Shown: positions 18,441 through 27,932 of the stretch, piece by piece | Layout of the letters: each line of letters begins with the position of its first letter | Numbering within the stretch: the stretch's first letter is position 1 | Origin: Dysgonamonadaceae bacterium | GTDB taxonomy: Bacteria; Bacteroidota; Bacteroidia; Bacteroidales; Azobacteroidaceae | NCBI GenBank assembly: GCA_031289145.1 | Contig: JAITQA010000165.1 | Location: 1-45,796, forward strand | Direction of reading: 5' to 3' | Length of the DNA stretch: 45,796 nucleotides | Position numbers and translations under genes: made by a program | Notes under the pieces: generated by a model | Seen by the model: the letters and a program-made list of their open reading frames with translations, nothing else | Told to the model about the DNA's origin: nothing | Databases searched by the model: none

Positions 18441-19844
18441 TTATTTTTTTAACCGTATCACCAATGATTGGTGTTTGTCTAAGTTCGCTTTTAAGGGTTT
18501 TTTTGTATCGCCAAGTTCTTTTCCTGCGAACAAATCTTTTATTTTATACACGTTTGTTTTAGAGAATAAAATTTCTTTATTAAAAAACGTATCCGTAATT
18601 TGCGCTGTACTCCAGTCAAAAGTAAATTCCGCAGGTGTTGTGGAACGGTTAAGGAACAACAGCGCCCATTCGTCACCGGCCAGGGGTTTCGCCCAAATGT
18701 CAATGCTGTCGTTAATTGTTTTATATTGGAACCCTTGAATACCCAGCGTATCCTGGTTGAGCGCAATAATATCTTTATTCGTCAAAACGGCCAATGTTTC
18801 TTTGCTCATACTGCGAATATCGTTGCCCAATATCAGCGGAGAATTGAGAACAGCCCACAGTGCAAAATGCGATTGGTTTTCGTAAAGGGAAAGTCCTTCG
18901 TTGCCAACTTCCATCATGTCCATGTCGTTCCAGTGACCGGGACCTGCCGCCTTACGCAAGGTTTCCTGATCACGCATGTTTAAGATTTGCATCACGCCCC
19001 AGGAATTCCATGAGCCATGATTTTCTATACAGTCGAAACAATTAGAGATATCGCCTGTGGTACGCCAGCTATGTCCAACGAATGAAGCCCATTTCCATGG
19101 ATCATTATCACCCCATTCGCAAAGACTGAACAAAACCGGACGACCTGCCGCTAACAAAGCCTGAGCCATTACCGAATAAGCTTCACGCGCATACGTTATT
19201 TTGTCTGCCATTTCCCGAATGGGCGCTACGTTACACCAGTCATATTTTAAGTAATCTACGCCCCATTCGGCATATTTCAGGGCATCTTGGTATTCATGCC
19301 CGCGACTACCGGGATAGCCGGCGCAAGTTTTTGAACCGGCGCAATTATACAATCCGAATTTCAAGCCTTTGGAATGGACGTAGTCGGCAACCGCTTTTAT
19401 TCCATTGGGAAATTTATCTGGATGCGGCGTCAGATTGCCCTGAGCATCGCGCTCCATTGCCATCCAACCGTCGTCAAGTACGATATATTCGTAGCCCGCG
19501 TCCTTTAAGCCGAGCGAGACAAATGCATCGGCAATACCTTTCACTAATTCCTCGCTGATGTTGGTTGCAAATGTGTTCCAACTGTTCCAGCCCAATTGCG
19601 GGGTTTTTGCCAAATTTTCAGCTTTCAATTTCGGCATTTTTTCACGTACTTCCGCAGGCAAATTTTCAAGAAATTCTAAGGGCATTTGCACCAACATGGA
19701 TGGCGGCATGTTTGCAAACATTTCCGGCGAAAACTGCGGCATTGGAGGAGGTGGAGGCGCCGGTTGTCCGTCGTTCGTATTTTGAGACAGCGCCACCATA
19801 TTGGCAGCAAAAACCAAACCTAAAATAAGACTAATCTTTTTCAT
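18441..19844 (-). CDS. Alpha-galactosidase, GH27, secreted
   Basis: A 467-residue enzyme removing alpha-1,6-galactose side chains from galactomannan. Signal peptide at about residues 1-20. The GH27 barrel starts at LGWNSWNTF (about 84-92) and contains YIVLDDGWM, the nucleophile Asp202 in YLKYDWC, and the predicted acid/base Asp265 in WRTTGDISN; WNDMDMMEVGNEG follows. A C-terminal beta domain ends in SLVIRL. Odd feature: residues 25-82, between signal peptide and barrel, are rich in proline and methionine (QPAPPPPPMPQF, then repeated MP and LP pairs). This is not part of the usual fold and may be a linker or interaction segment. Confidence 0.94.
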   Translation of the reverse strand: MKKISLILGLVFAANMVALSQNTNDGQPAPPPPPMPQFSPEMFANMPPSMLVQMPLEFLENLPAEVREKMPKLKAENLAKTPQLGWNSWNTFATNISEELVKGIADAFVSLGLKDAGYEYIVLDDGWMAMERDAQGNLTPHPDKFPNGIKAVADYVHSKGLKFGLYNCAGSKTCAGYPGSRGHEYQDALKYAEWGVDYLKYDWCNVAPIREMADKITYAREAYSVMAQALLAAGRPVLFSLCEWGDNDPWKWASFVGHSWRTTGDISNCFDCIENHGSWNSWGVMQILNMRDQETLRKAAGPGHWNDMDMMEVGNEGLSLYENQSHFALWAVLNSPLILGNDIRSMSKETLAVLTNKDIIALNQDTLGIQGFQYKTINDSIDIWAKPLAGDEWALLFLNRSTTPAEFTFDWSTAQITDTFFNKEILFSKTNVYKIKDLFAGKELGDTKKPLKANLDKHQSLVIRLKK

Positions 19845-19865
19845 CTGTTATACTATATTAAGCTG

Positions 19866-21245
19866 TTATTTTAACTTATCTGCGTATTCTTTGATTACCC
19901 CAATGGTGGAATCCTCGTTAAATACGGCATTCAGCCCTTGCTCTTCTTGCGAAGGGTCGCCTAAGTAGTTGTCCCAAGGCTGCCAAAACAAGTGTTCCGC
20001 CCGTCCGAAGCCGGCCCAAGCCCAAAAGTTACAGCCGGAAAATGCACCTTTGGCTTGAAATGAATCGGCCAAGCGTGAGAATATGTATGCGTAATAATTA
20101 TCGCGTCCCGTTACAGGGTCTTGCAACTCGTACCGGTGGCTATCGCGCGGGAAGCCGAACTCTTCTATAACCACAGGTTTCTGGAGTTTATCGGCAATCA
20201 CTATGTGCGCGTCGATGTACGCTTTGGTTTTCTCTATGGCTTTATCTACCTGCACTGCCACATTGCTCATCGCGGCAATATCGGGCATCGGGGGCGCAGC
20301 AGCATCCGCGCCTTCGGGCGGCGTACCGTACATCGGATTATCCTTCATTGACTCCATCATTTGTTTCACTGCATCGGGGTTCATGGCAAAAATCCAATTC
20401 CAATTTTTAGGCCAAATATGAATGGTCAGATAATCTACATTAGGGTCGGCATGAATGGTTTCAAACAATTGCATATCGTTTTCGCAACCCATTTCACCTT
20501 CGCTGCCGATTGAAATAAGATGATTTTTATCCAGTGAACGAATGAGCGCTGTTGTTTCTTTGAGCCATTGAGCAAAAGCCGGTTTTACTTCTTGGCTGAA
20601 TGCACGCGGTTCGTTGCCTACCTGCCATGCCATAATAGCGGGGTCTTCGGTGTATTTTTTGCCCGTGTAACGATTGGTACGTGAGAGTACGGTTTTGACA
20701 TGGTCGAAAAACATTTCTTTACACGGCTCACAAGTAGCATATTGCGATAAGCTTTGTGTCAGTTGCTGCCATCCACCCTCGCCTGATGTGTCGGATGCTC
20801 CGTTAGTCCATTTCAAATACTGGCTATAGCCGCCGCTCCAGTCCCAACTATTATTGAGAAACAGCACCGCGTACATTTTCCGTTTTCCTAACTCGGAAAG
20901 GAAAAAATCCAATCCTTCAAAAATTGTATCATTGTACACGCCGGGCGCCGTCTGTAAGGCCGGACGCACTTTAGAAGCTTGATCATCAAGCCCATCTGCG
21001 CCAACCAGTACGCGCAGATTGGTAATGCCAATGCTTTGCATAAAGTCCAATTCCTGAAGCAAACGTTCACGGTCGCCACCCTGTCCGGTAGAACCGAGCA
21101 TGGCTCCATACCAGAAATTCGTGCCAATATAGTAATACGGTTTCCCGTTAATTTCAAAACGTCCGTCGCTTTGTTTTACAAAGCCGTTTTGCGAGCAGGC
21201 GCAGAAGACAAGCGCCATGATTGAAAAAAAGAATAATTTTCTCAT
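19866..21245 (-). CDS. Beta-mannanase, GH5 (subfamily 7-like), lipoprotein
   Basis: A 459-residue endo-beta-1,4-mannanase. The signal region MRKLFFFSIMALVFCAC ends in a plausible lipobox (Cys17), so it is probably membrane-anchored and may act on the cell surface. GH5 marks: YYIGTNFWYGAMLGS near 38-52, NLRVL, the acid/base Glu212 in MAWQVGNEP, and the nucleophile in VVIEEFGFPR (Glu361/362). A Pro/Ala-rich insertion lies at about 308-325 (TPPEGADAAAPPMPDIAA). It is separated from the GH26 gene upstream by 93 nt with a strong hairpin, and from GH27 downstream by 21 nt. The pairing with GH26 suggests surface versus periplasmic division of labour. Confidence 0.92.
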   Translation of the reverse strand: MRKLFFFSIMALVFCACSQNGFVKQSDGRFEINGKPYYYIGTNFWYGAMLGSTGQGGDRERLLQELDFMQSIGITNLRVLVGADGLDDQASKVRPALQTAPGVYNDTIFEGLDFFLSELGKRKMYAVLFLNNSWDWSGGYSQYLKWTNGASDTSGEGGWQQLTQSLSQYATCEPCKEMFFDHVKTVLSRTNRYTGKKYTEDPAIMAWQVGNEPRAFSQEVKPAFAQWLKETTALIRSLDKNHLISIGSEGEMGCENDMQLFETIHADPNVDYLTIHIWPKNWNWIFAMNPDAVKQMMESMKDNPMYGTPPEGADAAAPPMPDIAAMSNVAVQVDKAIEKTKAYIDAHIVIADKLQKPVVIEEFGFPRDSHRYELQDPVTGRDNYYAYIFSRLADSFQAKGAFSGCNFWAWAGFGRAEHLFWQPWDNYLGDPSQEEQGLNAVFNEDSTIGVIKEYADKLK

Positions 21246-21305
21246 TTTAATGTTTATTTCACTTGTTCAGGCATTAATTTACTGTTCATTCGTAAGAAAA
21301 TTAAC

Positions 21306-21336
21306 AGTTCCCGCTTCCTTTGTGAAAGCGGGGACT
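21306..21336. terminator. Intercistronic hairpin between GH26 and GH5 genes
   Basis: An 11-bp stem (AGTTCCCGCTT / AAGCGGGGACT, one G-U pair) with a 9-base loop. It begins 2 nt after the GH26 stop codon on the minus strand. Only a weak T-rich stretch (GTTAATTTTC) follows, so it may be a leaky terminator or a stabilising 3' structure rather than a full stop. Confidence 0.55.
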
Positions 21337-21338
21337 CG

Positions 21339-22523
21339 TTATTTTATATTTTGAATATCTTTCAAGAACAAATAATGCTTGTCGGCTTCCATTGCTTTGA
21401 GCAAATCTTCCGGCTTGGGTTGTTTAAGCATCTGTTCGTATGCCTCGCGATTGAAACCGGGCATTTTTTCCAATTCTTCAATAGGAGGCATTGTGAACGA
21501 AAATCCTGCGGGCATCGGCGCATTGCGCCATGTCAGGATATACGATGATTTGTATTTGGCAAGAATTTTCTGGAGGTCTAAACTAATAGGACCACATTCG
21601 CTGAGGGCATGCAATTTTTTCTTTGCGGCAGCCAAATCGGTAGTGAATTTCAAGGCTTTATCGACTACTACATTAAATTCTTCGCCTTGTCCGTACCAGT
21701 CAATAGACAGCATATCCACATATTCGTCGCCCGGATAACCTTTCAGGTATTGTTCGACGGAGTTCACCTTATCGGTATTGTAGCAGAAAAGGATATTGTG
21801 TAAGCCTTTGCTTCTTAGATAATTAACTGTATAACGCCACAATGCTGCGTATTCTTCGTCGGTACAACGGGTATCGCCCCACCAGAAGAAACTTCCGGAA
21901 TGTTCGTGATAGGGACGGAAGATAAATGGAATCAACTGGCCGTTTTCGTCGCGCCAAGAATTAAAATACCTCGAAAGGCGGTCTAACCAATAGTTAAACA
22001 GCTGATGATTACTGCCTCCGGGTAAAATTGATTTTACGGCATTCTGGTCGGTAGCCAAGTTATATTCCACATCCCATGCCGATCCTTCGTTGTTTTTGCG
22101 TTTGATGCCGGGCCATTGGGAAGTAATAGGGTTAATCGCATGCCAACTGATAGTAATGACGCCATCCTTTTTGTGCCACCATTTTACCCTTTCGGTAATT
22201 TCGTTGAACGCAACGGAGTCGAGGCTTCGCGGGCGTCCGGTTTCAATTTCACCGAGTTCAAATCCTGCAACGCCGGGGTAATCGCCTACCGCATCTTTTG
22301 TGTCGGAGCGGTCTTTTTCGTACCACCATGTATTACCGCACATCAAGTCGTCCTGGTGTCCATACATAACGCCCTTATCCTGAATTTTCAGCAGGCGGGC
22401 AAAGAGTTGTTTAGCTTCAGGTGTAGCTTCAGGGTTAGCGGGTTGCCAACTTTTCGACGTCGACTGCCCCCATGTTACGGTTCCTGTCAGCAAAATACAT
22501 AAACAAATAATTATTTTTCTCAT
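21339..22523 (-). CDS. Beta-mannanase, GH26, secreted
   Basis: A 394-residue endo-beta-1,4-mannanase with a signal peptide (residues 1-19). GH26 marks: VMYGHQDDLMCG near 52-63, ISWHAINP, the acid/base Glu207 in FRPYHEHSGSFFWWG, the nucleophile Glu309 in ALSECGP, and YILTWRNA. B. fragilis has a GH26 mannanase in the same cluster that produces mannobiose, the substrate of the epimerase route. Odd feature: residues about 335-372, after WRNA, are Pro/Met-rich (MPAGFSFTMPPIEELEKMP) before the family's usual C-terminal helix resumes at DLLKAMEADKHYLFLKDI. No lipobox is seen, so it is likely periplasmic or released. Confidence 0.94.
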   Translation of the reverse strand: MRKIIICLCILLTGTVTWGQSTSKSWQPANPEATPEAKQLFARLLKIQDKGVMYGHQDDLMCGNTWWYEKDRSDTKDAVGDYPGVAGFELGEIETGRPRSLDSVAFNEITERVKWWHKKDGVITISWHAINPITSQWPGIKRKNNEGSAWDVEYNLATDQNAVKSILPGGSNHQLFNYWLDRLSRYFNSWRDENGQLIPFIFRPYHEHSGSFFWWGDTRCTDEEYAALWRYTVNYLRSKGLHNILFCYNTDKVNSVEQYLKGYPGDEYVDMLSIDWYGQGEEFNVVVDKALKFTTDLAAAKKKLHALSECGPISLDLQKILAKYKSSYILTWRNAPMPAGFSFTMPPIEELEKMPGFNREAYEQMLKQPKPEDLLKAMEADKHYLFLKDIQNIK

Positions 22524-22554
22524 GTTGTTCTTAATTTATATTTTTAAAAATTTG

Positions 22555-22944
22555 TTACAAATCGGGAATAAACTGCTTTCCGTACACAAAAGTACGGTTA
22601 TGCAGGTTACGGACTACAATATCACTGGGTTCTTTGGTATCTACCGGTATGGTGATTACTACCGACGTAGCGCTTTGTGACACAATGCCGCACGGAACAG
22701 CGCCAATCAAAAAACCGTCGCTCTGTACATATTCGCTTCCCAGGTTTTCGCCGGTCAGCGTGATGTTCGTACCCGGAACTCCTGTTGGATAGCCCTCCGA
22801 ATCGGAAGGTGTTACATTGGTAATTTTCGACACTACCCATGGTATGTCATAGTCGGCGGAAAAATCTTTTTCATCACAGCCGCTCAGCGCTGCCATGCCG
22901 CCCAACAGGACGGCAAACAGCATATATATACTATACTTTTTCAT
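22555..22944 (-). CDS. Small IPT/TIG-domain lipoprotein, probable glycan-binding accessory
   Basis: A 129-residue lipoprotein with lipobox LSGC (Cys23). After the anchor comes one immunoglobulin-like IPT/TIG domain: ITNVTPSDSEGYPTGVPGTNITLTGENLGS, followed by VVITIPVDTKEPSDIVVRN. It sits third in the operon directly after SusD, the place of SusE/F-type surface glycan-binding proteins, which usually are several hundred residues long with two or more such domains. This is a minimal single-domain form; the frame ends cleanly with no sign of truncation. A role in holding mannan near SusCD is inference. Confidence 0.8.
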   Translation of the reverse strand: MKKYSIYMLFAVLLGGMAALSGCDEKDFSADYDIPWVVSKITNVTPSDSEGYPTGVPGTNITLTGENLGSEYVQSDGFLIGAVPCGIVSQSATSVVITIPVDTKEPSDIVVRNLHNRTFVYGKQFIPDL

Positions 22945-22962
22945 ATTCTTTATACCTTTATT

Positions 22963-24702
22963 TTAATTGTTTGGATTGGGGTCAATATTCCAGTAGGTAA
23001 CTTCAGTATTCGGGATAGGGAATACTGGAATATAGCGTTCGCCGTTGTCGCTACCCGGACGTTTTCCGGAGGCGTCCGGTACGCTTACTTTCAAGCTACT
23101 TTTGATAATATTTTGCCTTATGCCGGCTATTTGGTATTCCTTGGCTTCCGTAAATCCTGCTCCCTGTCCATTGGCGCGAGCATCATCCTTTACTTTTCCC
23201 ACGGTTTCCAGCAGTCTACCGGTACGTATCAAATCGTAAGTGCGGAAATTTTCGAACGCCAGCTCGAGGCGGCGTTCATGCCAAATATCGTTCAATAATT
23301 GTTCGCCCGACGACGTGATATTGGGAATGTTGGGCGGTGTAGTCGGCATCGGGAATCCACTGGGGTTACCCATTTCATAGCCTTTACAGAGCGACGAGTT
23401 GCGGGCGCGTTCGCGTATTTCGTTTACGCGGCTACGGGCTTCGTCCTCTTTGCCGGTAAAGTAGGCTGCTTCGGCACGCATCAACAACACGTCGGCATAC
23501 CGGATGATGATAATGGCTTTGGATGTACCGTTCAGTAAGGCATTCATACCGGCGACCGCTACCTTGCGGTTGTAGTAGTCGGTCATCATTTCGCTTGAGC
23601 GGTTGTAGGGTTCTAAACCGCCGTAGATGATGCCGTTGTTGTAGTACGGTCCATATACGGTACTACTCAGACGCGGGTCGGTGGGGTCGAAAGCATTCAC
23701 CAAATTCTGCGTAGGCTGATTAAAGCCCCAGCCAAACCAACTGCCGCCGCGGACGCCCTGTACCATCCAATCCATAAATACTTTTCCGCTGTTGCCCCAG
23801 CCGCCTTTGCCGGTGTATTCAAACAAGGATTCAAGGCGATAGCCGCCATCGGTATCTTCTTCAAACAAGGTGGCAAAGTTGGGCGCCAAGCGGTAGCTTC
23901 CCGACGAGATAATCTCGCCTGTGAGGTCGTATAATGCCTGCCAGGTAGTTTTGCTGCCGTTTACTTCAGGGTCGGTACCCAAACGGTAGAGCATTATCCG
24001 TGCCAAAACGCCTTGTGCTGATCCTTTTGAGGCGCGTCCGAGGTCTTTGGCTAAGTATTCTTCCTTGCGAGGAAGCATTTCTACAGCCAGATTCAATTCA
24101 TCAATGATAAACTGCATGGTTTCGGAGAACGATGAACGCGGCACATTGCCAAAGTCTTCAGCTTTCACCGGTTCGGTGAAGATGGGCATTCCTCCATAGT
24201 GACGCAACAGGTAGAAGTACCAGTATGCGCGGAAGAAATGACCTTCGCCTTCCATACGCTGTTTTACGGCAGTGCTAATGGGCGCGTCTTTTATATTGTA
24301 CAGTACATAATTGGCACGCGATACACCCCAGAAGCCATTCATGTAAAAATTCTGCACAAGGGTGTTGGTGGGTGTAATTTGATAGGTACAGGCCATTTGC
24401 AGGTCGGGATAGTCAGTGGGTGAACTACCTTTGTCGGCATCGTCGGAAGCGAGAGATCCCAAGTAGAACTCGTAGTGGTTGTCTATCCATAGACCGTCCG
24501 GACCTGTACCTGAGGTAAATGATAACAATTCATACAAGCCTACGATTACTTTTTCAGCATTTGCTTCTACGTTCATATAGGCGTCGCTGACCTCCTTGCC
24601 CTGGGGTTCCACCGCTTCGAGGAAGTCGTTGCATCCAACCGCCATCAGTGCGAATAGCAGCACGCCGACTATTTGGTATATTATTTTACGTTTCATATTC
24701 AT
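22963..24702 (-). CDS. SusD-like outer-membrane glycan-binding lipoprotein (mannan locus)
   Basis: A 579-residue RagB/SusD family protein with lipobox AVGC (Cys24; a start at the second Met, MKRK, is equally possible). Family marks are FLEAVEPQGKEVSDAY near the N-terminus, the TPR-like helical part with FFRAYWYFYLLRHYGGMPIFTEP, and the C-terminal ERRLELAFENFRTYDLIRTGRL and PIPNTEV. It caps the SusC channel and delivers manno-oligosaccharides. It lies 15 nt after susC and 18 nt before the TIG lipoprotein gene. Confidence 0.95.
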   Translation of the reverse strand: MNMKRKIIYQIVGVLLFALMAVGCNDFLEAVEPQGKEVSDAYMNVEANAEKVIVGLYELLSFTSGTGPDGLWIDNHYEFYLGSLASDDADKGSSPTDYPDLQMACTYQITPTNTLVQNFYMNGFWGVSRANYVLYNIKDAPISTAVKQRMEGEGHFFRAYWYFYLLRHYGGMPIFTEPVKAEDFGNVPRSSFSETMQFIIDELNLAVEMLPRKEEYLAKDLGRASKGSAQGVLARIMLYRLGTDPEVNGSKTTWQALYDLTGEIISSGSYRLAPNFATLFEEDTDGGYRLESLFEYTGKGGWGNSGKVFMDWMVQGVRGGSWFGWGFNQPTQNLVNAFDPTDPRLSSTVYGPYYNNGIIYGGLEPYNRSSEMMTDYYNRKVAVAGMNALLNGTSKAIIIIRYADVLLMRAEAAYFTGKEDEARSRVNEIRERARNSSLCKGYEMGNPSGFPMPTTPPNIPNITSSGEQLLNDIWHERRLELAFENFRTYDLIRTGRLLETVGKVKDDARANGQGAGFTEAKEYQIAGIRQNIIKSSLKVSVPDASGKRPGSDNGERYIPVFPIPNTEVTYWNIDPNPNN

Positions 24703-24717
24703 ATTCGTTTTATAAGT

Positions 24718-27700
24718 TTATAAAGTTATATTAAATCCGAGGACAAACGTGCGAGGACGCGGATAGGATGCCAGGTCGATACCGTTGTTGAGTGGTTGAC
24801 GCAGGTAGTCGCCCATTTCGGGGTCGAAGCCGCTGTACTTGGTAAACACATACAGGTTGTCCGCCGATGCGTAGATGCGTAGTCGCTGGATTTTTAATTT
24901 CTCCGTCACCCCTTTTGGCAGGGTGTAACCCAATTGCAGGTTTTTAATACGCAGGTAGGAGCCATCTTCAATATAGCGGTCGGAGAAACGGGAGTTCTGA
25001 TTGAAGTCGTTTGCCGACAAACGCGGGTATTGGTTGGTCGAGCCGGGGCCTGTCCATCGGTTCATCATTTCTTTCGACATGTTCCATTGGCCAAAGTTGG
25101 AGGAGTATAAGTCCATCACGGCAGCGTTGGCAATTTCGTTGCCTACGGACGATTGCAGGAACAGGGAAAGGTCAATACCCTTCCAAGCTACGGTAGCATT
25201 CATACCAAACGTTACGTCGGCCATGCCGCTACCCAAATAGGTACGGTCTTCGATACTGAGCGGTTCACCATCATCGGCTATTTTCAAAAACTTCACATCG
25301 CCGGGTTGTGCACTGGGTTGGATTAAGCGTCCGTCGGGTGTTTTGTAATTGTTGATTTCGTCTTGTGTTTGGAAAATACCGCCGGTTTTGTAGCCATAAA
25401 AGTATGCCATTTCCATACCTACTTCGGTACGGGTAAAGGGTTGTTGCAATTTGTCCATATTGGTGCCATAAACCGGGTCGGGAGAACCGAGCGCTAAGAC
25501 TTTGTTTTTGATAAATGAAGCATTTGCGCCTATCGAGTAGGAGAAGTCATCTTTTCTGTCTGCCCAACGTAGCGTCAATTCCAAGCCGTTGTTACGCATT
25601 TCACCGGAATTGGTGCTGGGGCGACTCAGACCGGCATACATAGGCACGGGCGTTTTCAGTATCATGTCGCGGGTGTTGCGGATAAAGTAGTCAATGGTTC
25701 CCGACAGTTTGGATTTCAGCAGCATAAAATCCAGCCCGAAATTATACTGTTCGGAAGCTTCCCACTGCAAATTTGCGTTCGCATATTCCAACTGAATATA
25801 TCCTGTCTGCAGGGCGTCTCCAATCACAGCGTTATAGCCCGAACTCATCAGCGCTACATAATCGGATGCACCGGCGCTGGATTCATTACCCACTAAGCCG
25901 TAACCTGCGCGGAACTTCAGCATTTGAAATGGATTACTTTCTGTTTGCATGAATGCTTCCTGGTGTAAATTCCATCCCAGCGAAAAAGAAGGAAAGTATC
26001 CCCAGTGATTGAGGAATTTCGACGAACCATCGGCGCGTACCGTGGCTGTCAGCAGGTATCGCCCGTCATAGGTGTAGTTCCCTCTGGCGAAAAACGAGGC
26101 CATACGATTCCAGAAAGGAGAAGAGTGTGAAGCTGAACGCGAAGATGGCGTACCCGTTTGATTCAGATACCACATATTTTCCGCTTCGGGGATATCTTGC
26201 GCCGAACCGCTCAGCATGGTGAATCTGAAATCTTGCGCTTCTGTGCCCAACGTTAGTCCGATACTGTGTTTGTCAAAGCTCTTATTATACATCAGATAGG
26301 CATTTGCCAACCACGAATTGAAATTCGTGCGACCTACGCTCAAACTACTGTTGGAACGATTCTGGTCGGCCGACACATAATAAACAGGTGAATAATTCAA
26401 AGTTTCACCGAAGTTGGCGCGTACCCCATATTGTGCACGAATTGACAATCCTTTGATTTTAGCTATATTGTCAAACTGTAGAAAGGTGTTGCCAATAAAC
26501 ATATTGCTGCTATTGTTACCATAGTTGGCGCCTTCATATATTTGGCGTGCCGGTTGGTAGCTCGGATCGGCAAACAGTACTTCTCCCCAGGTGCCGGCAT
26601 GCTCATCCCAAGCCATTGAAATCGGGTCGGCTCTCATGACGGCCGGCCAGATACTGCCGTAGTAATTACCGTCGCCACCGCCACCTTGCGTTTTGCGGTT
26701 GGTGTAAATAATGTTTATGCCCAGAGAAATGTCGGATGATAATTTATATGTATTGTTTATGCGTGCGGTAATTGCATCCAACTCATTGTATTTAAGAACG
26801 CCTTGCGTAGCGGAATAGGTAGCTCCGACGCTGAAAGTATGGCGATCGCTACCGCCGCTCACGTCCACATTGTAGTTTTGAGCAAAGCCTGTGCGGCTAA
26901 CTTCGTCTACCCAGTCCGTTCCCGTGTATTTATTGTCGATGACAAAATTGAACATGGCAGCGTCCTGTGCGCTTATCGGCATACCGCTGTTGCTGAACAA
27001 TTCCTTTTTCAAGGTGGCGTATTCCCATGCGTTCAGCAGCTCTACGTTTCGCCCCATCAGGGACATACTGCCATACACATTTGCTTCCACGCGCGTATGC
27101 GAATTGTAGCGTCCGCCACGGGTTTTAATCAGCACCACGCCGTTTGCGCCACGCGAGCCGTAAATAGCTGTTGCCGAAGCATCTTTCAAAATTTCGAGGC
27201 TTTCAATGTCTTGCGGCGACAGATAGTCTACATCCGATACAGGGAAGCCATCCACTACATACAAGGGGTCGGACGTATTCATACTCCCATAACCGCGGAT
27301 ACGGATTTTAGTACCCGAACCCGGCTCACCGGAATTACTGATTACATCTACTCCGGCTACACGTCCTGCCAAGGCCTGCCCCACGTCAATGGTAGACAGT
27401 TGCTTTAAATCTTCGGCAGATACCTTTGCCACGGCGCCGGTAAGGTCCGACTTTTTCATCGTACCATAACCTACCACCACCACTTCTTCAATATTCATTC
27501 CGGATTGCAATTCCACATCAATGCGTCCGCGTCCGTTCACGACTTCTTCGTGTGGCTTCATGCCCACATAAGAGAATACAAGTGTGGAATTTTTCTCGGC
27601 TTCAATAGTGTAATTACCTCCAAGATTGGTGATTACAGCATTATTGGTGCCTTTTACTAATACGGTCGCCCCTGTCAAGGGTTCGCCTGTGTCATCAATT

Positions 27701-27831
27701 ACCTTACCCGAGATACTACTCGTTTGCGCTTGTAGCACACCAAGGTTTGCCATTAAAGCAGCAGCGCACAAGACTGTTTTTATTTTGCCTGCCGCAAAAT
27801 GGAACTGCAAATATTTTTTCAGTTTCCTCAT
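24718..27831 (-). CDS. SusC-like TonB-dependent outer-membrane transporter (mannan locus)
   Basis: A 1037-residue TonB-linked outer-membrane protein. After the signal peptide comes a carboxypeptidase-regulatory-like domain (SISGKVIDDTGEPLTGATVLVKGT, about 39-62). It is followed by the TonB box region EEVVVVGYGTMKKSDLTGAV, the plug domain with the SusC signature region ILKDASATAIYGSRGANGV, and a 22-strand-type barrel ending in FVLGFNITL. It imports oligosaccharides released at the surface, driven by TonB. It is the first gene of the eleven-gene mannan operon with its own consensus promoter, and the AraC gene is 101 nt upstream on the same strand. Confidence 0.96.
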   Translation of the reverse strand: MRKLKKYLQFHFAAGKIKTVLCAAALMANLGVLQAQTSSISGKVIDDTGEPLTGATVLVKGTNNAVITNLGGNYTIEAEKNSTLVFSYVGMKPHEEVVNGRGRIDVELQSGMNIEEVVVVGYGTMKKSDLTGAVAKVSAEDLKQLSTIDVGQALAGRVAGVDVISNSGEPGSGTKIRIRGYGSMNTSDPLYVVDGFPVSDVDYLSPQDIESLEILKDASATAIYGSRGANGVVLIKTRGGRYNSHTRVEANVYGSMSLMGRNVELLNAWEYATLKKELFSNSGMPISAQDAAMFNFVIDNKYTGTDWVDEVSRTGFAQNYNVDVSGGSDRHTFSVGATYSATQGVLKYNELDAITARINNTYKLSSDISLGINIIYTNRKTQGGGGDGNYYGSIWPAVMRADPISMAWDEHAGTWGEVLFADPSYQPARQIYEGANYGNNSSNMFIGNTFLQFDNIAKIKGLSIRAQYGVRANFGETLNYSPVYYVSADQNRSNSSLSVGRTNFNSWLANAYLMYNKSFDKHSIGLTLGTEAQDFRFTMLSGSAQDIPEAENMWYLNQTGTPSSRSASHSSPFWNRMASFFARGNYTYDGRYLLTATVRADGSSKFLNHWGYFPSFSLGWNLHQEAFMQTESNPFQMLKFRAGYGLVGNESSAGASDYVALMSSGYNAVIGDALQTGYIQLEYANANLQWEASEQYNFGLDFMLLKSKLSGTIDYFIRNTRDMILKTPVPMYAGLSRPSTNSGEMRNNGLELTLRWADRKDDFSYSIGANASFIKNKVLALGSPDPVYGTNMDKLQQPFTRTEVGMEMAYFYGYKTGGIFQTQDEINNYKTPDGRLIQPSAQPGDVKFLKIADDGEPLSIEDRTYLGSGMADVTFGMNATVAWKGIDLSLFLQSSVGNEIANAAVMDLYSSNFGQWNMSKEMMNRWTGPGSTNQYPRLSANDFNQNSRFSDRYIEDGSYLRIKNLQLGYTLPKGVTEKLKIQRLRIYASADNLYVFTKYSGFDPEMGDYLRQPLNNGIDLASYPRPRTFVLGFNITL

Positions 27832-27859
27832 GATAATAAATTATTGAAAGTTATTAACG

Positions 27860-27890
27860 CAAAGGTATGGAAAGAGACAGGACAAAACAA
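27860..27890 (-). promoter_or_regulatory. Promoter of the mannan utilisation operon
   Basis: Minus strand TTG (27890-27888), 20 nt spacer, TACCTTTG (27867-27860), about 28 nt before the susC start. The remaining upstream DNA to the AraC stop codon (27891-27932) is the likely site for activator binding. Confidence 0.75.
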
Positions 27891-27932
27891 GTACTATTTT
27901 GCCATTAATTAATACTATTTGGAAACTAAACC

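Noticed and set aside
26803..27408. 201-codon plus-strand frame opposite susC
   Set aside because: Antisense shadow of a well-supported SusC gene; no motif and no promoter.
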